Assembly: GCA_032718475.1 (NCBI GenBank)
Contig: JAUCBJ010005945.1
Location: 1-37,254, forward strand
Direction: 5' to 3'
Length of the DNA stretch: 37,254 nucleotides
Source of the DNA: Nemertoderma westbladi
Lineage: Eukaryota > Xenacoelomorpha > Nemertodermatida > Nemertodermatidae
Shown here one piece after another: positions 7,729-17,675 of the stretch. The position numbers and the translations under genes were made by a program. The notes below the pieces were generated by a model that saw only the letters and a program-made list of their open reading frames with translations, did no database searches and was not told the origin of the DNA. The first letter of the stretch is position 1; every line of letters starts with the position of its first letter.

Positions 7729-9992
7729 TACTACTAGGATCGGCATGCTGCATTGCAGCTGCATTTTTAAGAATGCTGTGCCGGCTTGTCAACAAAATTG
7801 CACCGCCACAACTCCCTATCACCCATGACATTTGCTAGATCATCCGCATCTTTAAGGCCAGTGTCCTTTAAGATGCGTCTCAAGAAAGTCATGGGCCGTC
7901 CACCATGCTTATTCACTCCATGAGGCTGCCAAAGTACAAGATTATGCACTGGCTGGTCCTCACGGCGAAAGCAATGTCCTGCAAAGCGGAGGCGATTTTG
8001 TTCTAGTGTCAAGCTTGGGGGAACCAATGAGACACCTCCAATGTTATATAGTGTCTGGTTGGAGATGTGTGCATTGTACTTGACACAATGTACCCGGCGT
8101 AGCATTCTTGTGAATGTGCCATCCAGAGATTTGGTGTCCTCAGCAGTTAGAGCCCAGCATGGACTCCCGTAGAGGAGTACTGGAACTACTGCTGCTCTAA
8201 ATAATCGGACCTTAAGTTTCCGATTAATTCTAGGTGACTTCCAAATCCTGGAAAGCCTATTCAAGGCTGCCCATGCCTTTCCCTTACGTATTCGAAGGTC
8301 CTCACCTGACTTCCGGATCCATGATCCCAGGTAACAGAAGTCGTCCACATGCTCAAGCATACCATCCTTTGAGCTTATGCTCATCCGATCAGAGACTTGC
8401 TGAGGACTTTCAAAGTTAACTGTCAGAATTTTGGTCTTTCTGGAGTTAATAAAAAGACCAACACTAGAAGCAGCATGTTCTAATGAGCTGAGGAGCCGCT
8501 GGGCTCCCTCTAATGATTCTGAGAGTACTCCTAAGTCATCAGCAAAGTCTAGATCAGTTAGGTACTTGGCAGGATTTCCTCGACTTCTGGAGCCAGTAGG
8601 TGGAGTTATCATCACCCCATCATCATTATGATGATCTAAGGACATGCGTAGAACATAGTCAACCACAATAATGAACAAGAATGGTGCAAGTGTGTCTCCT
8701 TGGAGGACGCCCCATAACACTTCAAATGGTTCTGTGTCACCGTCAACAGTAGACACAAATGTTGTCGAACCATCGTATACTGATCTGATTGCTGCAATAA
8801 TTTCATCAGGAATCCCATATAATGAAAGTATGCTGAACATACGTGAGCGAGAGACTGAATCAAAGGCCTTGAAGAAGTCAACAAAGATAACAGCCAGATG
8901 CCTGTCTTTCTTTTTTGATAACTCTTCAATTATCCTTCTAAGTGCCAAAATGGGCTCCATGGTCCCACGACCTTTACGGAACCCATTCTGATTTCCACGT
9001 AGCAGTCTCTCAATGGGATCCCTGATGCGATTTAATAGAATTCTATTGTATAGTTTTGCAGCAATCGAGATCAATGAGATTCCCCGAAAAGAACCATAGA
9101 GTGTTAGGTTGCCCTTCTTGGGAACTGGCACCAACTTATTTGTTTTCATTTCTTGTGGGACTCTTGTTGTACGGTACATGTCTACTATGATGGGATAGAT
9201 GAGCTTTAAACACTCAGGTATTTTAAAGACCTCAGGGGGAACACCATCTACTCCACTGGCACGATTGGTCTTAATGCTCTTTGCAGCAGCCTTCACTTCT
9301 GCAAAGGAGATATCGCCAATGGGAATATCTGGGAGTACAGACTCAGACACTTTTACTTCTATAAAGTTATCAGGCAATACCCTGTCATTATTGAGGAGCT
9401 TTTCAAAGTGGGCCTTCCAACCATTGAGGCGATCGGCTGGTGATTCAGCCTTAACCTTGGTGGTTGGTTGGCTTTTCCGCCCAGTAAGCAGATTGATCGA
9501 TTTCCATGCCTGGGATGATTGCCTGCTGTCGTCAGCATCATTGATGGCATCAACCTGTTGGTTTATTAGCTCCTGTATATTAACAGAGTACTGCCTATTC
9601 AGGGACCTAGATGCAGCTTTAACTGCATTCTTGGCCGCTGTAGTCTGTTTGAGTCGGGACTCTTTCTGCGCCTTATGAAGGTCATTTCGGCACTTCTGAA
9701 TTTTGTTGTCAGTCCAGGGGGCCCTTTTCCTGTTTCGAGGGTATACAGGAACTGTTTCTGCAGCTGCTAACTTAACTGCTTCTGTAAAGGCAGTATAGCC
9801 CTCACAGTGATCTGCCGCCTCAGAGGCAAGAGCCTCATACCTGTTGCTCAGCTGTAGTGTGAAGCTGGATCTCACACTTGGCTGTTGCAACAGAGAGGAC
9901 CAGTCATGCCGTGGCAAGGCAGATTTCGTTGTTCTGCTAGCACGCAGACTAAGTCTTACCTTGGCCACAATAAGGCGGTGATCACTGGTCAG
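7729..9992 (-). mobile_element. Non-LTR retrotransposon (LINE-1st family), copy A, 5'-truncated, inside BEL gag
   Basis: A minus-strand insertion flanked by the 9-bp duplication. Its 5' end (9988) falls inside the endonuclease domain, at the sequence encoding SSDHRLIV in copy B. Four bases (9989-9992, tcag) lie between that point and the duplication and match neither copy B nor the flanking gag; such filler is common at 5' junctions of target-primed insertions. The 3' end carries a stem-loop (7745-7764) and a short GTAGTAGT tail. The long frame is uninterrupted, so the insertion is probably young. Confidence 0.9.
7767..9988 (-). CDS. LINE-1st family reverse transcriptase, N-terminally truncated, frame intact
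   Basis: About 740 codons of LINE protein; the frame extends upstream into BEL gag, to 10112. In order: the last endonuclease strand (SDHRLIV), a basic linker, reverse transcriptase motifs FVDFFKAFDSV (motif A), GVLQGDTLAPFLFIIVVDYV (B) and LDFADDLGVLSES (C, the catalytic FADD), a thumb, and a C-terminal region with RFAGHCFRREDQP and HGGRPMTFLRRI. Most of the endonuclease is missing, so autonomous insertion is unlikely. The C-terminal signature resembles RTE-type elements, but I do not assign a clade firmly. It is nearly identical to copies B and C. Confidence 0.9.
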
Positions 9993-10001
9993 ATTATTGA
10001 C
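9993..10001. repeat. Target-site duplication (5' side) of LINE copy A
   Basis: ATTATTGAC, an exact match to 7720-7728. Confidence 0.85.
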
Positions 10002-10108
10002 ATTGCCCCCCCGGCCCGTACGGTCACACCAGTTTTGGGTTTGTCGCACGGTCCCTGTCAGTGGGGTATCAATAAATGTATCTACGGCCCCCGCCTCCCC
10101 AAAAATAC

Positions 10109-11533
10109 TCAAGCCGGCCCCGATTCAGACGGCGACGTTTGCACCAGTTGCAACTCGTGCGCCCGTCTAATCTTATCTTCCGCAAGCACATTCTGGCGTC
10201 TCTTCAGTTCCTTTTGCTCTCGTTCAGCCTCTGCCATTCTCCTCTCACACTCCTGGGTGTCCCGGGCGGCCGACTCCGCCACACTCCTAATGCTCTCCCG
10301 TCGTCTCACCTCGCGCTCCTTGCGTTCCTTTTCCCTTCTCACCTCATATTCCTTGCGTTCCGCCTCACGCTCTTTGCGTTCCGCCTCACGCTCTTCGCGT
10401 TCCCTATCCTCCCTCGCCTCACGCTCCCTACACTCCTTTTCTTCTATTTCCTCACACTCCCTAAGGCTTCTCAAGGCCCTTTCGGCCCTCTCTCCGGTTT
10501 CTCTAATCAATGCCGCTTCCCTCGCTAACCGCACTCTCCCCTCCTCTAACCGTTCCTCCATTTCCCTCTGACCTTGTTCTACCATGCTGAGACGGTATGC
10601 GGCACCTATCTCTCTCACCACTCTTTCTTTCGCGGAGGATGTAGCAGACTTATCGGTTACAGCGGACCCCCTCCGCCTTCCCGACCTACTAACTTTCCCC
10701 CACTTCCCGGAACTTTCTCCGACCGACGAGGCCGAATCCTCGGGGTTAACCTCGGATTCGCCCCCCTCTGGTCCCCTCCAACCCACTAATTTTGCTCCCC
10801 GGGCATCGACCAAGTATGGCCCTATGTACACTGGCGCTACGCTAGGTTCCATACTCCCACACTCCCATAGTTCAAACAGTTCGCCGGCAACCCCTTTTGC
10901 TCTCTCCTCGGCTAGTTCTCTCTGCCCAAAACGTATTAGGTAATTAAAGTGTCTATCTGACTCACCTAGTCGCTTTCTCAGTCTCACCTCGTCTACCTTC
11001 GCCCCTTCCTTCTTGGCGTCCTTTATCAGCTTCCGGGTTGCGTTGTAGGCCCGTCGAAGTCGCTCTGAAACCCCGACGTCCTCGTCGCCGACCTCTCCTC
11101 CGTCCCTCCGGGTTCGACGTCGTACCGGCGGCTCCACCGTCGCCGTTCCGGTGGTCCGTCCGTCGCCCTCGGCCTGTAGCTGGCCGGCGACATCGGTACC
11201 GATGTCTCCTCCGTCTCTTCGCGTCCGGCGTCGCACCGTCGGCTCCACCGTCGCCGTTTCGGTGGGCCGCTCGTCGCCCTCGGCCTGTAGCTGGCCGGCG
11301 ACATCGGTGCGCCGATCTCCGTCCCGTGTCGACTCATCTCCGTCTCCCTCTGTCTCGCTCTCCCTTCCTCTTGGCTCGACCTCTTGTTCCAGGCTCCCCT
11401 CGTCTTGAACTTCCGGTTCGCCCGTTATCGATGGCTCCGGTGTCGTGGGTCTGTATCGCCTGGTTGCGGCCTCACGGATCGTTTGGTCTTCGTCCGGGGT
11501 CTGCGTCGGTGTCGTGTCACCTGACTGACTCAT
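10109..11533 (-). CDS. BEL/Pao gag N-terminal region, coiled-coil rich
   Basis: A 474-codon frame with an ATG at 11533-11531, first downstream of the putative 5' LTR and leader, so this is the likely polyprotein start. Residues about 1-140 are acidic and low-complexity and contain two copies of a 37-residue unit (TDVAGQLQAEGD...VRRRTRRDGG; 111-bp DNA repeat within 11085-11310). A basic region with RRAYNATRKLIKDAKKEG follows, then a long Glu/Arg heptad-like coiled coil (EREEREAERKEREAERKE). It ends at 10109, and coding resumes in another frame that runs into the LINE insertion at 10001. No catalytic motif is seen. Assignment to gag rests on position, strand and orientation. Confidence 0.6.
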   Translation of the reverse strand: MSQSGDTTPTQTPDEDQTIREAATRRYRPTTPEPSITGEPEVQDEGSLEQEVEPRGRESETEGDGDESTRDGDRRTDVAGQLQAEGDERPTETATVEPTVRRRTRRDGGDIGTDVAGQLQAEGDGRTTGTATVEPPVRRRTRRDGGEVGDEDVGVSERLRRAYNATRKLIKDAKKEGAKVDEVRLRKRLGESDRHFNYLIRFGQRELAEERAKGVAGELFELWECGSMEPSVAPVYIGPYLVDARGAKLVGWRGPEGGESEVNPEDSASSVGESSGKWGKVSRSGRRRGSAVTDKSATSSAKERVVREIGAAYRLSMVEQGQREMEERLEEGRVRLAREAALIRETGERAERALRSLRECEEIEEKECREREAREDREREEREAERKEREAERKEYEVRREKERKEREVRRRESIRSVAESAARDTQECERRMAEAEREQKELKRRQNVLAEDKIRRAHELQLVQTSPSESGPA

Positions 11534-12133
11534 CTCTCTTCTGCAGATTTCGGTGCTAGTTGATTATTGAGTTTATCTAGGGCGGCAGCTGATTTAGTTA
11601 CTGTGACGGGATCCAGGAGGGATCCCGATTTATCCGGTGTTTAGTTTACGCGTCCCCGCCGTGTATAAAGAGTAAACGGAAATAGTGAATGAGTTCTGAT
11701 ATTCGGTGTATAATAATTGATAGGTATAAGATATAGATATGATGACTGTAGTATAATATACGGAAGGCGGGATACGGTAACTAAAGTCCCGTGCTCCCCT
11801 ATCTAAACTAACTAACCTACACTGCACTGAGATAACTGAATTACTGACATTGTGTTACTGGTTATATTGCACGGTGGCCTTATTGCTCTACTCAATCGAT
11901 GCCTTGCCCCCCTCTGATTGGTTGATACCCTTGTTGGCGCCCCGTGGAGTGTTCCCGTTCACTCCACCTGTACTCTCTGGGTTAGGGGTTTGGCCCCTGA
12001 CCCTTTATTGTGTGCTTCCTTCCCACTCTTATTGGGATGGCACGAGTTGGTTAATTGCCCAATCTCGTGGCTCCCAATATTGCTTATCGGCTTATAACTT
12101 TATGGGGTGTTAGCGGGATTGAATAAGCTAACA
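11534..12133 (-). mobile_element. Putative 5' LTR and leader of the BEL/Pao element
   Basis: There is no long open frame. On the minus strand it begins TGTTAGC (12133-12127), a plausible LTR start. It contains AATAAA at about 12002-12007 (a possible polyadenylation signal) and TATA-like sequence near 11755. A TAAACA at about 11640 is one possible LTR end. TGGATCCCG near 11610 could be part of a primer-binding site, but I cannot match it to a tRNA. No second LTR copy exists in the window to prove the boundaries. Confidence 0.4.
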
Positions 12134-12620
12134 AGGTGCTCCGACTAGCGGACTGCCGATAGGAGTAAGGCAAGGTGCTCCGACTAGCGGACTGCCGATA
12201 GGAGTAAGGCAAGGTGCTCCGACTAGCGGACTGCCGATAGGAGTAAGGCAAGGTGCTCCGACTAGCGGACTGCCGATAGTAGTCAAGTTGCTCCGACTAG
12301 CGGACTGCCGATAGTAGTAAGGCAAGGTGCTCCGACTAGCGGACTGCCGATAGGAGTAAGGCAAGGTGATCCGACTAGCGGACTGCCGATAGGAGTAAGG
12401 CAAGGTGCTCCGACTAGCGGACTGCCGATAGGAGTAAGGCAAGGTGCTCCGACTAGCGGACTGCCGATAGGAGTAAGGCAAGGTGCTCCGACTAGCGGAC
12501 TGCCGATAGGAGTAAGGCAAGGTGCTCCGACTAGCGGACTGCCGATAGGAGTAAGGCGAGGTGCTCCGACTAGCGGACTGCCGATAGGAGTTAGGCAAGG
12601 TGCTCCGACTAGCGGACTGC
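12133..12620. repeat. 39-bp minisatellite
   Basis: About 12.5 tandem copies of a 39-bp unit (AAGGTGCTCCGACTAGCGGA followed by CTGCCGATAGGAGTAAGGC), with one shortened unit near 12283. Because 39 is a multiple of three, the minus strand stays open for 156 codons as a 13-residue repeat (SYRQSASRSTLPY). I treat that as a by-product, not a gene. The array abuts the TGTTAGC end of the BEL LTR on one side and a reverse-transcriptase remnant on the other. Confidence 0.95.
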
Positions 12621-13480
12621 TATTTTGCTTATATATTAATAGACTAATTAGAATGTTAAAAGATGCAGTCCGACAAGATGGCTTTTTGGGGGGATTAGTG
12701 GCTCTCCTGTTTATGGATGATACAGTAATTCTTTCAACAACTCGAGATATATTTGTAATTAAATTAAAACGGTTGGCAGAATTTTGTAGAATTTCAGGGA
12801 TGGTAGTAAATGAAAAGAAAAGTAAATTTAAATAAAAGAAAAAGGGATAACTCAGATAGATTACCGTTTCAGATGGATATTTTTACTATTTGTGCATGTG
12901 AATCATGTATATTTAGGGTCTATATTTTCAGCAGATGGTAGAATTTCTACAGTATTAAAGTTACATGAAATCAAATGCGAGCACATTGTAAATAAATTTA
13001 CCATATTTTGTATGAGAAATTCCGAAATACCTTTTGCATTAAAGAGACGAGTTTTTGATGCTTGTGTAGTTAGCGCTCTTTTATAAGGTTCTGAGTCATG
13101 GTTAAGTAATAATTTGAGAAATATTGAAAAGCTATATAATAGACTAGTTAGGATATTACTTTCTGTGCGTACACAAACCCCAATAGATATATGTTTAATA
13201 GAATCAGGTATCCCGCCGCCGCCATTGAAACACTGGATTTTAACAGCTCGTAAACGTTATGTGAAACAACTATTATTATTATGTGACAATGAATTACCCA
13301 TAGTTAAGGTTTTTAATATGTGCAATATGAATAACACCCCTGGTTATAAATTAAAATGACTAATAGAATCCCTCAACTATAATAATAAGGACCCTCTAGA
13401 TATACTGTTAGGACGGGGATAATAAATAAGCCAATGACAGCGACTAAATTTAATACGTACAGAACTACACGTTCGTGGGG
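12621..13480 (+). pseudogene. Second reverse-transcriptase family, copy 1 (decayed)
   Basis: Broken plus-strand frames (12653-12835, 12892-13086, 13114-13359) read as one RT. LFMDDTVILSTTRD carries the catalytic DD in an MDD context, with SGMVVNEKKSKF, YLGSIFSADGRIS and LKLHEIKCE downstream. Then come FALKRRVFDACVVSALL, LLSVRTQTPIDICLIESGIP, an ARKRYVKQL segment and VFNMCNMNNTPGY. Stops and frameshifts separate the pieces. The left end begins abruptly in the palm domain, exactly where the 39-bp minisatellite stops. The same order of motifs recurs at 35225-36400, which confirms the family. The clade is not assigned. Confidence 0.8.
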
Positions 13481-13730
13481 CCTTCGCGCAGGACGAGGCC
13501 CAGTTATGACATACAATGATATATGAGATATGAGATACCGACAATCAATCAAAGAAAGGGGGACAGTACGTGTTCAGCCCTTTTAATCTGCCCCCCCCCC
13601 CCCCCCCCCCCCCTTCCTACCAACCAATAACCGCGACATCTACCACCCAAGGGGCGGAAGGGTAGCACAAACTTATTTCCAATCACACTTTCAATATGCG
13701 AAGCCATGTGGTTTATAGGAAATATCGAGA
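13440..13730 (+). repeat. Dispersed repeat mosaic, copy 1, with 23-bp poly-C
   Basis: Three blocks recur in the same order at 14800-15185. The first is acgttcgtggggccttcgcg...gacgag (about 13468-13500; also at 31240-31272). The second is aatcaatcaaagaaaggggg...cttttaat (13540-13590), ending in poly-C (23 C here, 13591-13613). The third is gcgaagcc...ggtttatagga (about 13698-13722). The first block may derive from the Cys-rich C-terminus of a LINE, since CAGGACGAGG resembles the QDEPHV codons of the ORF at 19762-20124. Confidence 0.7.
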
Positions 13731-14640
13731 ATTCGAGAAAATCGAGAATACGAGAAACTCGATCGAAATACCTGCTCATCCCAGTATCCGTCCGTAGTCA
13801 CCAGACAGCTGCGGTTTATTCCCGTAGAACAGTAGAATTCCCGCAGCTTCCGACCCAATTCGACAACGAATTCGCCTCACAATTTCGCGTGGCAGATAAC
13901 GTAATCCGGTGCGATACACGTCTGCCCGACTTTCAACAATTTCCCCCAGGCGATCCCATTATCCGGCTGTCCGGGCCGCCGCTAAACCCAAATCGCAATC
14001 CTCGTCGATTCGTCCAGTCGTCGACGTAAGTCGGACTCTTCCCACCGCACTCCAAGGTGGGTGGCCTGAGTGAGGCATGATTACTTGGCTGTGGCCCGCA
14101 TTACGATCCGACCGACCCCCGTATCCCAGTGTAGTAAATAGAATCTTACTGACAAGCAAGCCATTCCGTAGTATTTATTCCTCAGTTAATCGCATCTTGA
14201 TGCCACTCGGCAGCTCTGGTCCAGATACATCGCACTGTCGGAAGCGTTTCAAACAGTCATGGAGCGGCATTTGCGGATATTTCCGATGGTTTTATAATAA
14301 ATAAGGGGATTCAATGTTAAATTAAAAGGCTGAATGGATTATTCCAAAATCCAATAACAGTATATAGCTTCTGAGCTTAGGTACAGTTTACAGGTTTAGG
14401 TACCATAATCAGCAGTCAGCCTACGATAATTTTGAAGGCTAGGCAGCTAGGTCCTTGTCATGGCCTTTTGTTTAGATGGCCTTGCCAACGACCAACGACC
14501 TGAAGACGGTACCGGTAACTCTGTACCACTGTAACAGTTAACAGTACCGATACCGTACTGTAATCCTGTAGTCACCTAGCAACCAGTTGATGCCAAGCCT
14601 AATAATTTTTGGGTAGATAAAATTGATTATAACTGATTAT
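13731..14640. other. No gene recognised
   Basis: The plus strand has a 107-codon open frame (13706-14029) that starts inside the dispersed repeat. It is Arg/Pro-rich and I do not recognise it. An antisense frame overlaps it, so neither is convincing. The rest has no long frame; a GGTACCGGT-rich stretch lies near 14505-14560. Confidence 0.4.
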
Positions 14641-14674
14641 AACAGATGCTGCACGAAGACCCCACGCAAATTCA

Positions 14675-14805
14675 ACTTGGAAAATTTCTAAACTTTTGCC
14701 AGACTACATATGTACCAAGTTTGGATATATTTTATCGAGATTTGGCTGAGTTATTAACGTTTCAAATTGGACACAACAGATCGACAGAACAACAGATCAA
14801 CAGAA
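14675..14805 (+). repeat. Dispersed repeat R1, copy 1
   Basis: The block from tttctaaacttttgcc through gtaccaagtttgg, gagttattaacgttt and attggacacaacaga recurs at about 19630-19798 and 31675-31839. It is non-coding and may be a SINE or the tail of a larger element. The other two copies continue to a common end (ctcgccccacaa) that this one lacks. Confidence 0.75.
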
Positions 14806-15340
14806 CACGTTTGTGGGGCCATCGCGCAGGACGAGGCTCAGTTATCAGATACAGATTAAAATTGAGCGACTGTATCACAAAATCAGGTTTTGAGAAATTT
14901 ACCCACGCCACCAATCAATCAAAGAAAGGGGGACAGTACGTGTTCACCCCTTTTAATATGCACCCCCCCCCCCCCCCACCCTTCCCACCCACCAGTAATT
15001 TATACTGTAACTACCGATGCCTTCAACGCAGTAGGCAGTACTCGTCTTCATTATTATAAACGTCTTTGTGCTCGTCCTTCTGTTTTGTATTTAAACATAT
15101 TTCCTAAACGCAGACTGACGGACGATCTTTATAACTACCGATGCCTTCAATAGGCGAAGCCAGGTATGGTTTATAGGAATATAGTCTACGCAGTACTGGT
15201 CTTCATTATATGCCTCGTTGCGCTCGTCGCTCGTCCTGTTTTGCATTAAAATATTTTTCCTAAACCAAGACTGACGATCTTTATACAGTTATAACTATGC
15301 GAAGTTTCGAAACTGTGCGGGTAACTGCTGATACATCTAT
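14800..15340 (+). repeat. Dispersed repeat mosaic, copy 2
   Basis: Repeats the order of blocks seen at 13440-13730, with poly-C of 15 (14963-14977). Here the second and third blocks are separated by a further repeat (R2: a run through cgtcctgttttg, cctaaac, gactgacg, gatctttataac). R2 occurs twice here (about 15040-15140 and 15195-15335) and once at 31490-31610. Confidence 0.7.
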
Positions 15341-15429
15341 GTGGAGATGTGTGATACAACGCCAACGCATCGTATGCCAGGTCGTGTGCGTGTCAGGTCA
15401 GGTATTCTAGGTCATTGATCAAGAAAACT

Positions 15430-15809
15430 TGCCACCTCCATGCAGCATAAAGGAGGTGCCACCTGTAGCTGCATAGACCCTCTTACTAGGGCAAATCTGG
15501 TCCTGTAACTAGGACCCCCTTCGTTCTGGGATAAGGACGCCCTTGGTCCTGGATTAAGGACCCATATACTTGGCTGCAGGGGTATATGGCCTGACCAGGC
15601 AGATGGTGATCTACCAATGGCTGGTCAAAGGAGCAGAGTGTTCTCATGTCCACTCTGAGAGCACTTCACTGCGACCTGCACCTGGCAGCAAGGGTACAGG
15701 GCATGACCCAGCAGATGAGCTGCAACAGCCAATGGTGGGTCATGTGCGCCAGAGTAGATATGGGTGATGAGCCTCATATCTGACTCCATTGCGACACCCA
15801 CCCTGTGGA
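15430..15809 (+). mobile_element. 5' untranslated region of LINE-1st copy B (approximate left edge)
   Basis: Higher-GC sequence with no reading frame, directly upstream of the LINE protein start. It contains short inverted words (for example ccacctcc and ggaggtgcc at 15430-15460). No other copy in the window extends this far 5', so the left boundary is uncertain. Confidence 0.5.
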
Positions 15810-17675
15810 ATGGCAAACCAGGGTGTGGTATTTGCCCCGAGAGCTGACTCGGCAAAAAAGCACCCCCCAACCCCCACTATGGATTACATTAGCAATGCGG
15901 AGGTCCGGCCACTAGAGGCCAGTGGAATTACCGGACACAATCGGCCCCACAGGCGTCAGTTAACTCCTGACCGGCTGCCTGTTTCACCCCCTACTGGAGA
16001 GAGAGCAGCCAACAATTCTTTGAGTCCCTTTCCTGATGACCTTTCTGGCCCAAAGCCTGGGTCACCAGGAAGGCCAGATTGTGATGGGGAGAGGGATTCT
16101 GGAGTTGGAGGCTACTCTCATGTTCCACCCCGACCAACAAAGCCATTGGTGAATCTGAGGCAAGTCACAAGACTAGCCTCAGTAAACACCCTAACACTCG
16201 GGTCCCCAATGCGACAAGGTGAGCTGACTGCCTTGGCAGATAAGCTTTCTCTTAGCGCAGTGGGTGTTCAAGAGCACCGAATGCAGACTGGACAGACTGA
16301 TGAGGTTCTGATTAAGGACATGGGGGGCGGTTGGCGACTCGCCCTCGCGTCAGCAGATGATAGTGGCAATGGTGGAATTGGTCTATTGATGAATCCAACT
16401 GCACATGCAGCATTGGACAAAATAGACCAAATCTCTAACCGCATCATCCGTTGCCACTTCTCATGTTCTGGAAGACTGGCTAAGAAGTTTCCTAAGGTGG
16501 TTCTGATTGTGTGCTACTCTCCAACTAGTGTTGCCCCTGTAGAGGAGGTGGAAAATTTCTACCACAATCTACAAGCAGCTACTGATGGAGTGGATCATCA
16601 TGCATTCTTAACATTCCTGGGAGACTTTAATGCAAGTCTGCATCAATCACCTACATCGCCCTGGGTCTATAGCAATAGTGTTAACCGAAATTCTGTCCAT
16701 CTTCAGGATTTTATCTCTGGAAATGGATTGTTTTCGGCTGGAACCCAGTTCAAGAAGCGAACTGGAAAGCTATGGACTCATAGTGGACCCAGTGGTCACA
16801 AGTCCCAGATAGACCATATTCTGTTTCGTAGGAAATACAGGAGCTCTATACAAGACTGTAATGCATTTACACTTCGACCCTTCTCCAGTGATCACCGCCT
16901 TATTGTGGCCAAGGTAAGACTTAGTCTGCGTGCTAGCAGAACAACAAAATCTGCCTTGCCGCGGCATGACTGGTCCTCTCTGTTGCAACAGCCAAGTGTG
17001 AGATCCAGCTTCACACTACAGCTGAGCAACAGGTATGAGGCTCTTGCCTCTGAGGCGGCAGATCACTGTGAGGGCTATACTGCCTTTACAAAAGCAGTTA
17101 AGTTAGCAGCTGCAGAAACAGTTCCTGTATACCCTCGAAACAGGAAAAGGGCCCCCTGGACTGACAACAAAATTCAGAAGTGCCGAAATGACCTTCATAA
17201 GGCGCAGAAAGAGTCCCGACTCAAACAGACTACAGCGGCCAAGAATGCAGTTAAGGCTGCATCTAGGTCCCTGAATAGGCAGTACTCTGCTAATCTACAG
17301 GAGCTAATAAACCAACAGGTTGATGCCATCAATGATGCTGACGACAGCAGGCAATCATCCCAGGCATGGAAATCGATCAATCTGCTTACTGGGCGGAAAA
17401 GCCAACCAACCACCAAGGTTAAGGCTGAATCACCAGCCGATCGCCTCAATGGTTGGAAAGCCCACTTTGAAAAGCTCCTCAATAATGACAGGGTATTGCC
17501 TGATAACTTTATAGAAGTAAAAGTGTCTGAGTCTGTACTCCCAGATATTCCCATTGGCGATATCTCCTTTGCAGAAGTGAAGGCTGCTGCAAAGAGCATT
17601 AAGACCAATCGTGCCAGTGGAGTAGATGGTGTTCCCCCTGAGGTCTTTAAAATACCTGAGTGTTTAAGTGTTTAA
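15810..17675 (+). CDS. LINE-1st family protein, endonuclease and start of RT; 3'-truncated (copy B)
   Basis: The first ATG is at 15810; a second at 15879 (MDYISN) is an equal candidate. The N-terminal 100 residues are Pro-rich. The endonuclease/exonuclease/phosphatase domain follows: VNTLTL, VQEHRM (catalytic Glu), CYSPTS, LGDFNAS (Asp, Asn), SQIDHILF and SSDHRLIV (Asp-His). It would nick target DNA to prime reverse transcription. A basic linker leads to the first RT strand. LINE similarity stops at 17667 (IPECL), before the RT catalytic motifs, and the last few codons come from unrelated flank. The frame is otherwise unbroken. Loss of the 3' rather than the 5' part is unusual for a LINE. Confidence 0.9.
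   Translation: MANQGVVFAPRADSAKKHPPTPTMDYISNAEVRPLEASGITGHNRPHRRQLTPDRLPVSPPTGERAANNSLSPFPDDLSGPKPGSPGRPDCDGERDSGVGGYSHVPPRPTKPLVNLRQVTRLASVNTLTLGSPMRQGELTALADKLSLSAVGVQEHRMQTGQTDEVLIKDMGGGWRLALASADDSGNGGIGLLMNPTAHAALDKIDQISNRIIRCHFSCSGRLAKKFPKVVLIVCYSPTSVAPVEEVENFYHNLQAATDGVDHHAFLTFLGDFNASLHQSPTSPWVYSNSVNRNSVHLQDFISGNGLFSAGTQFKKRTGKLWTHSGPSGHKSQIDHILFRRKYRSSIQDCNAFTLRPFSSDHRLIVAKVRLSLRASRTTKSALPRHDWSSLLQQPSVRSSFTLQLSNRYEALASEAADHCEGYTAFTKAVKLAAAETVPVYPRNRKRAPWTDNKIQKCRNDLHKAQKESRLKQTTAAKNAVKAASRSLNRQYSANLQELINQQVDAINDADDSRQSSQAWKSINLLTGRKSQPTTKVKAESPADRLNGWKAHFEKLLNNDRVLPDNFIEVKVSESVLPDIPIGDISFAEVKAAAKSIKTNRASGVDGVPPEVFKIPECLSV

Noticed and set aside
12128-12598. A 156-codon repeat protein (SYRQSASRSTLPY units)
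   Set aside because: It exists only because the minisatellite unit is 39 bp. There is no flanking coding sequence, and a start at the very end of the array makes it unlikely to be a gene.
13706-14029. A 107-codon plus-strand frame as a possible exon
   Set aside because: It starts inside a dispersed repeat, has no recognisable domain, and is overlapped by an antisense frame of similar quality.
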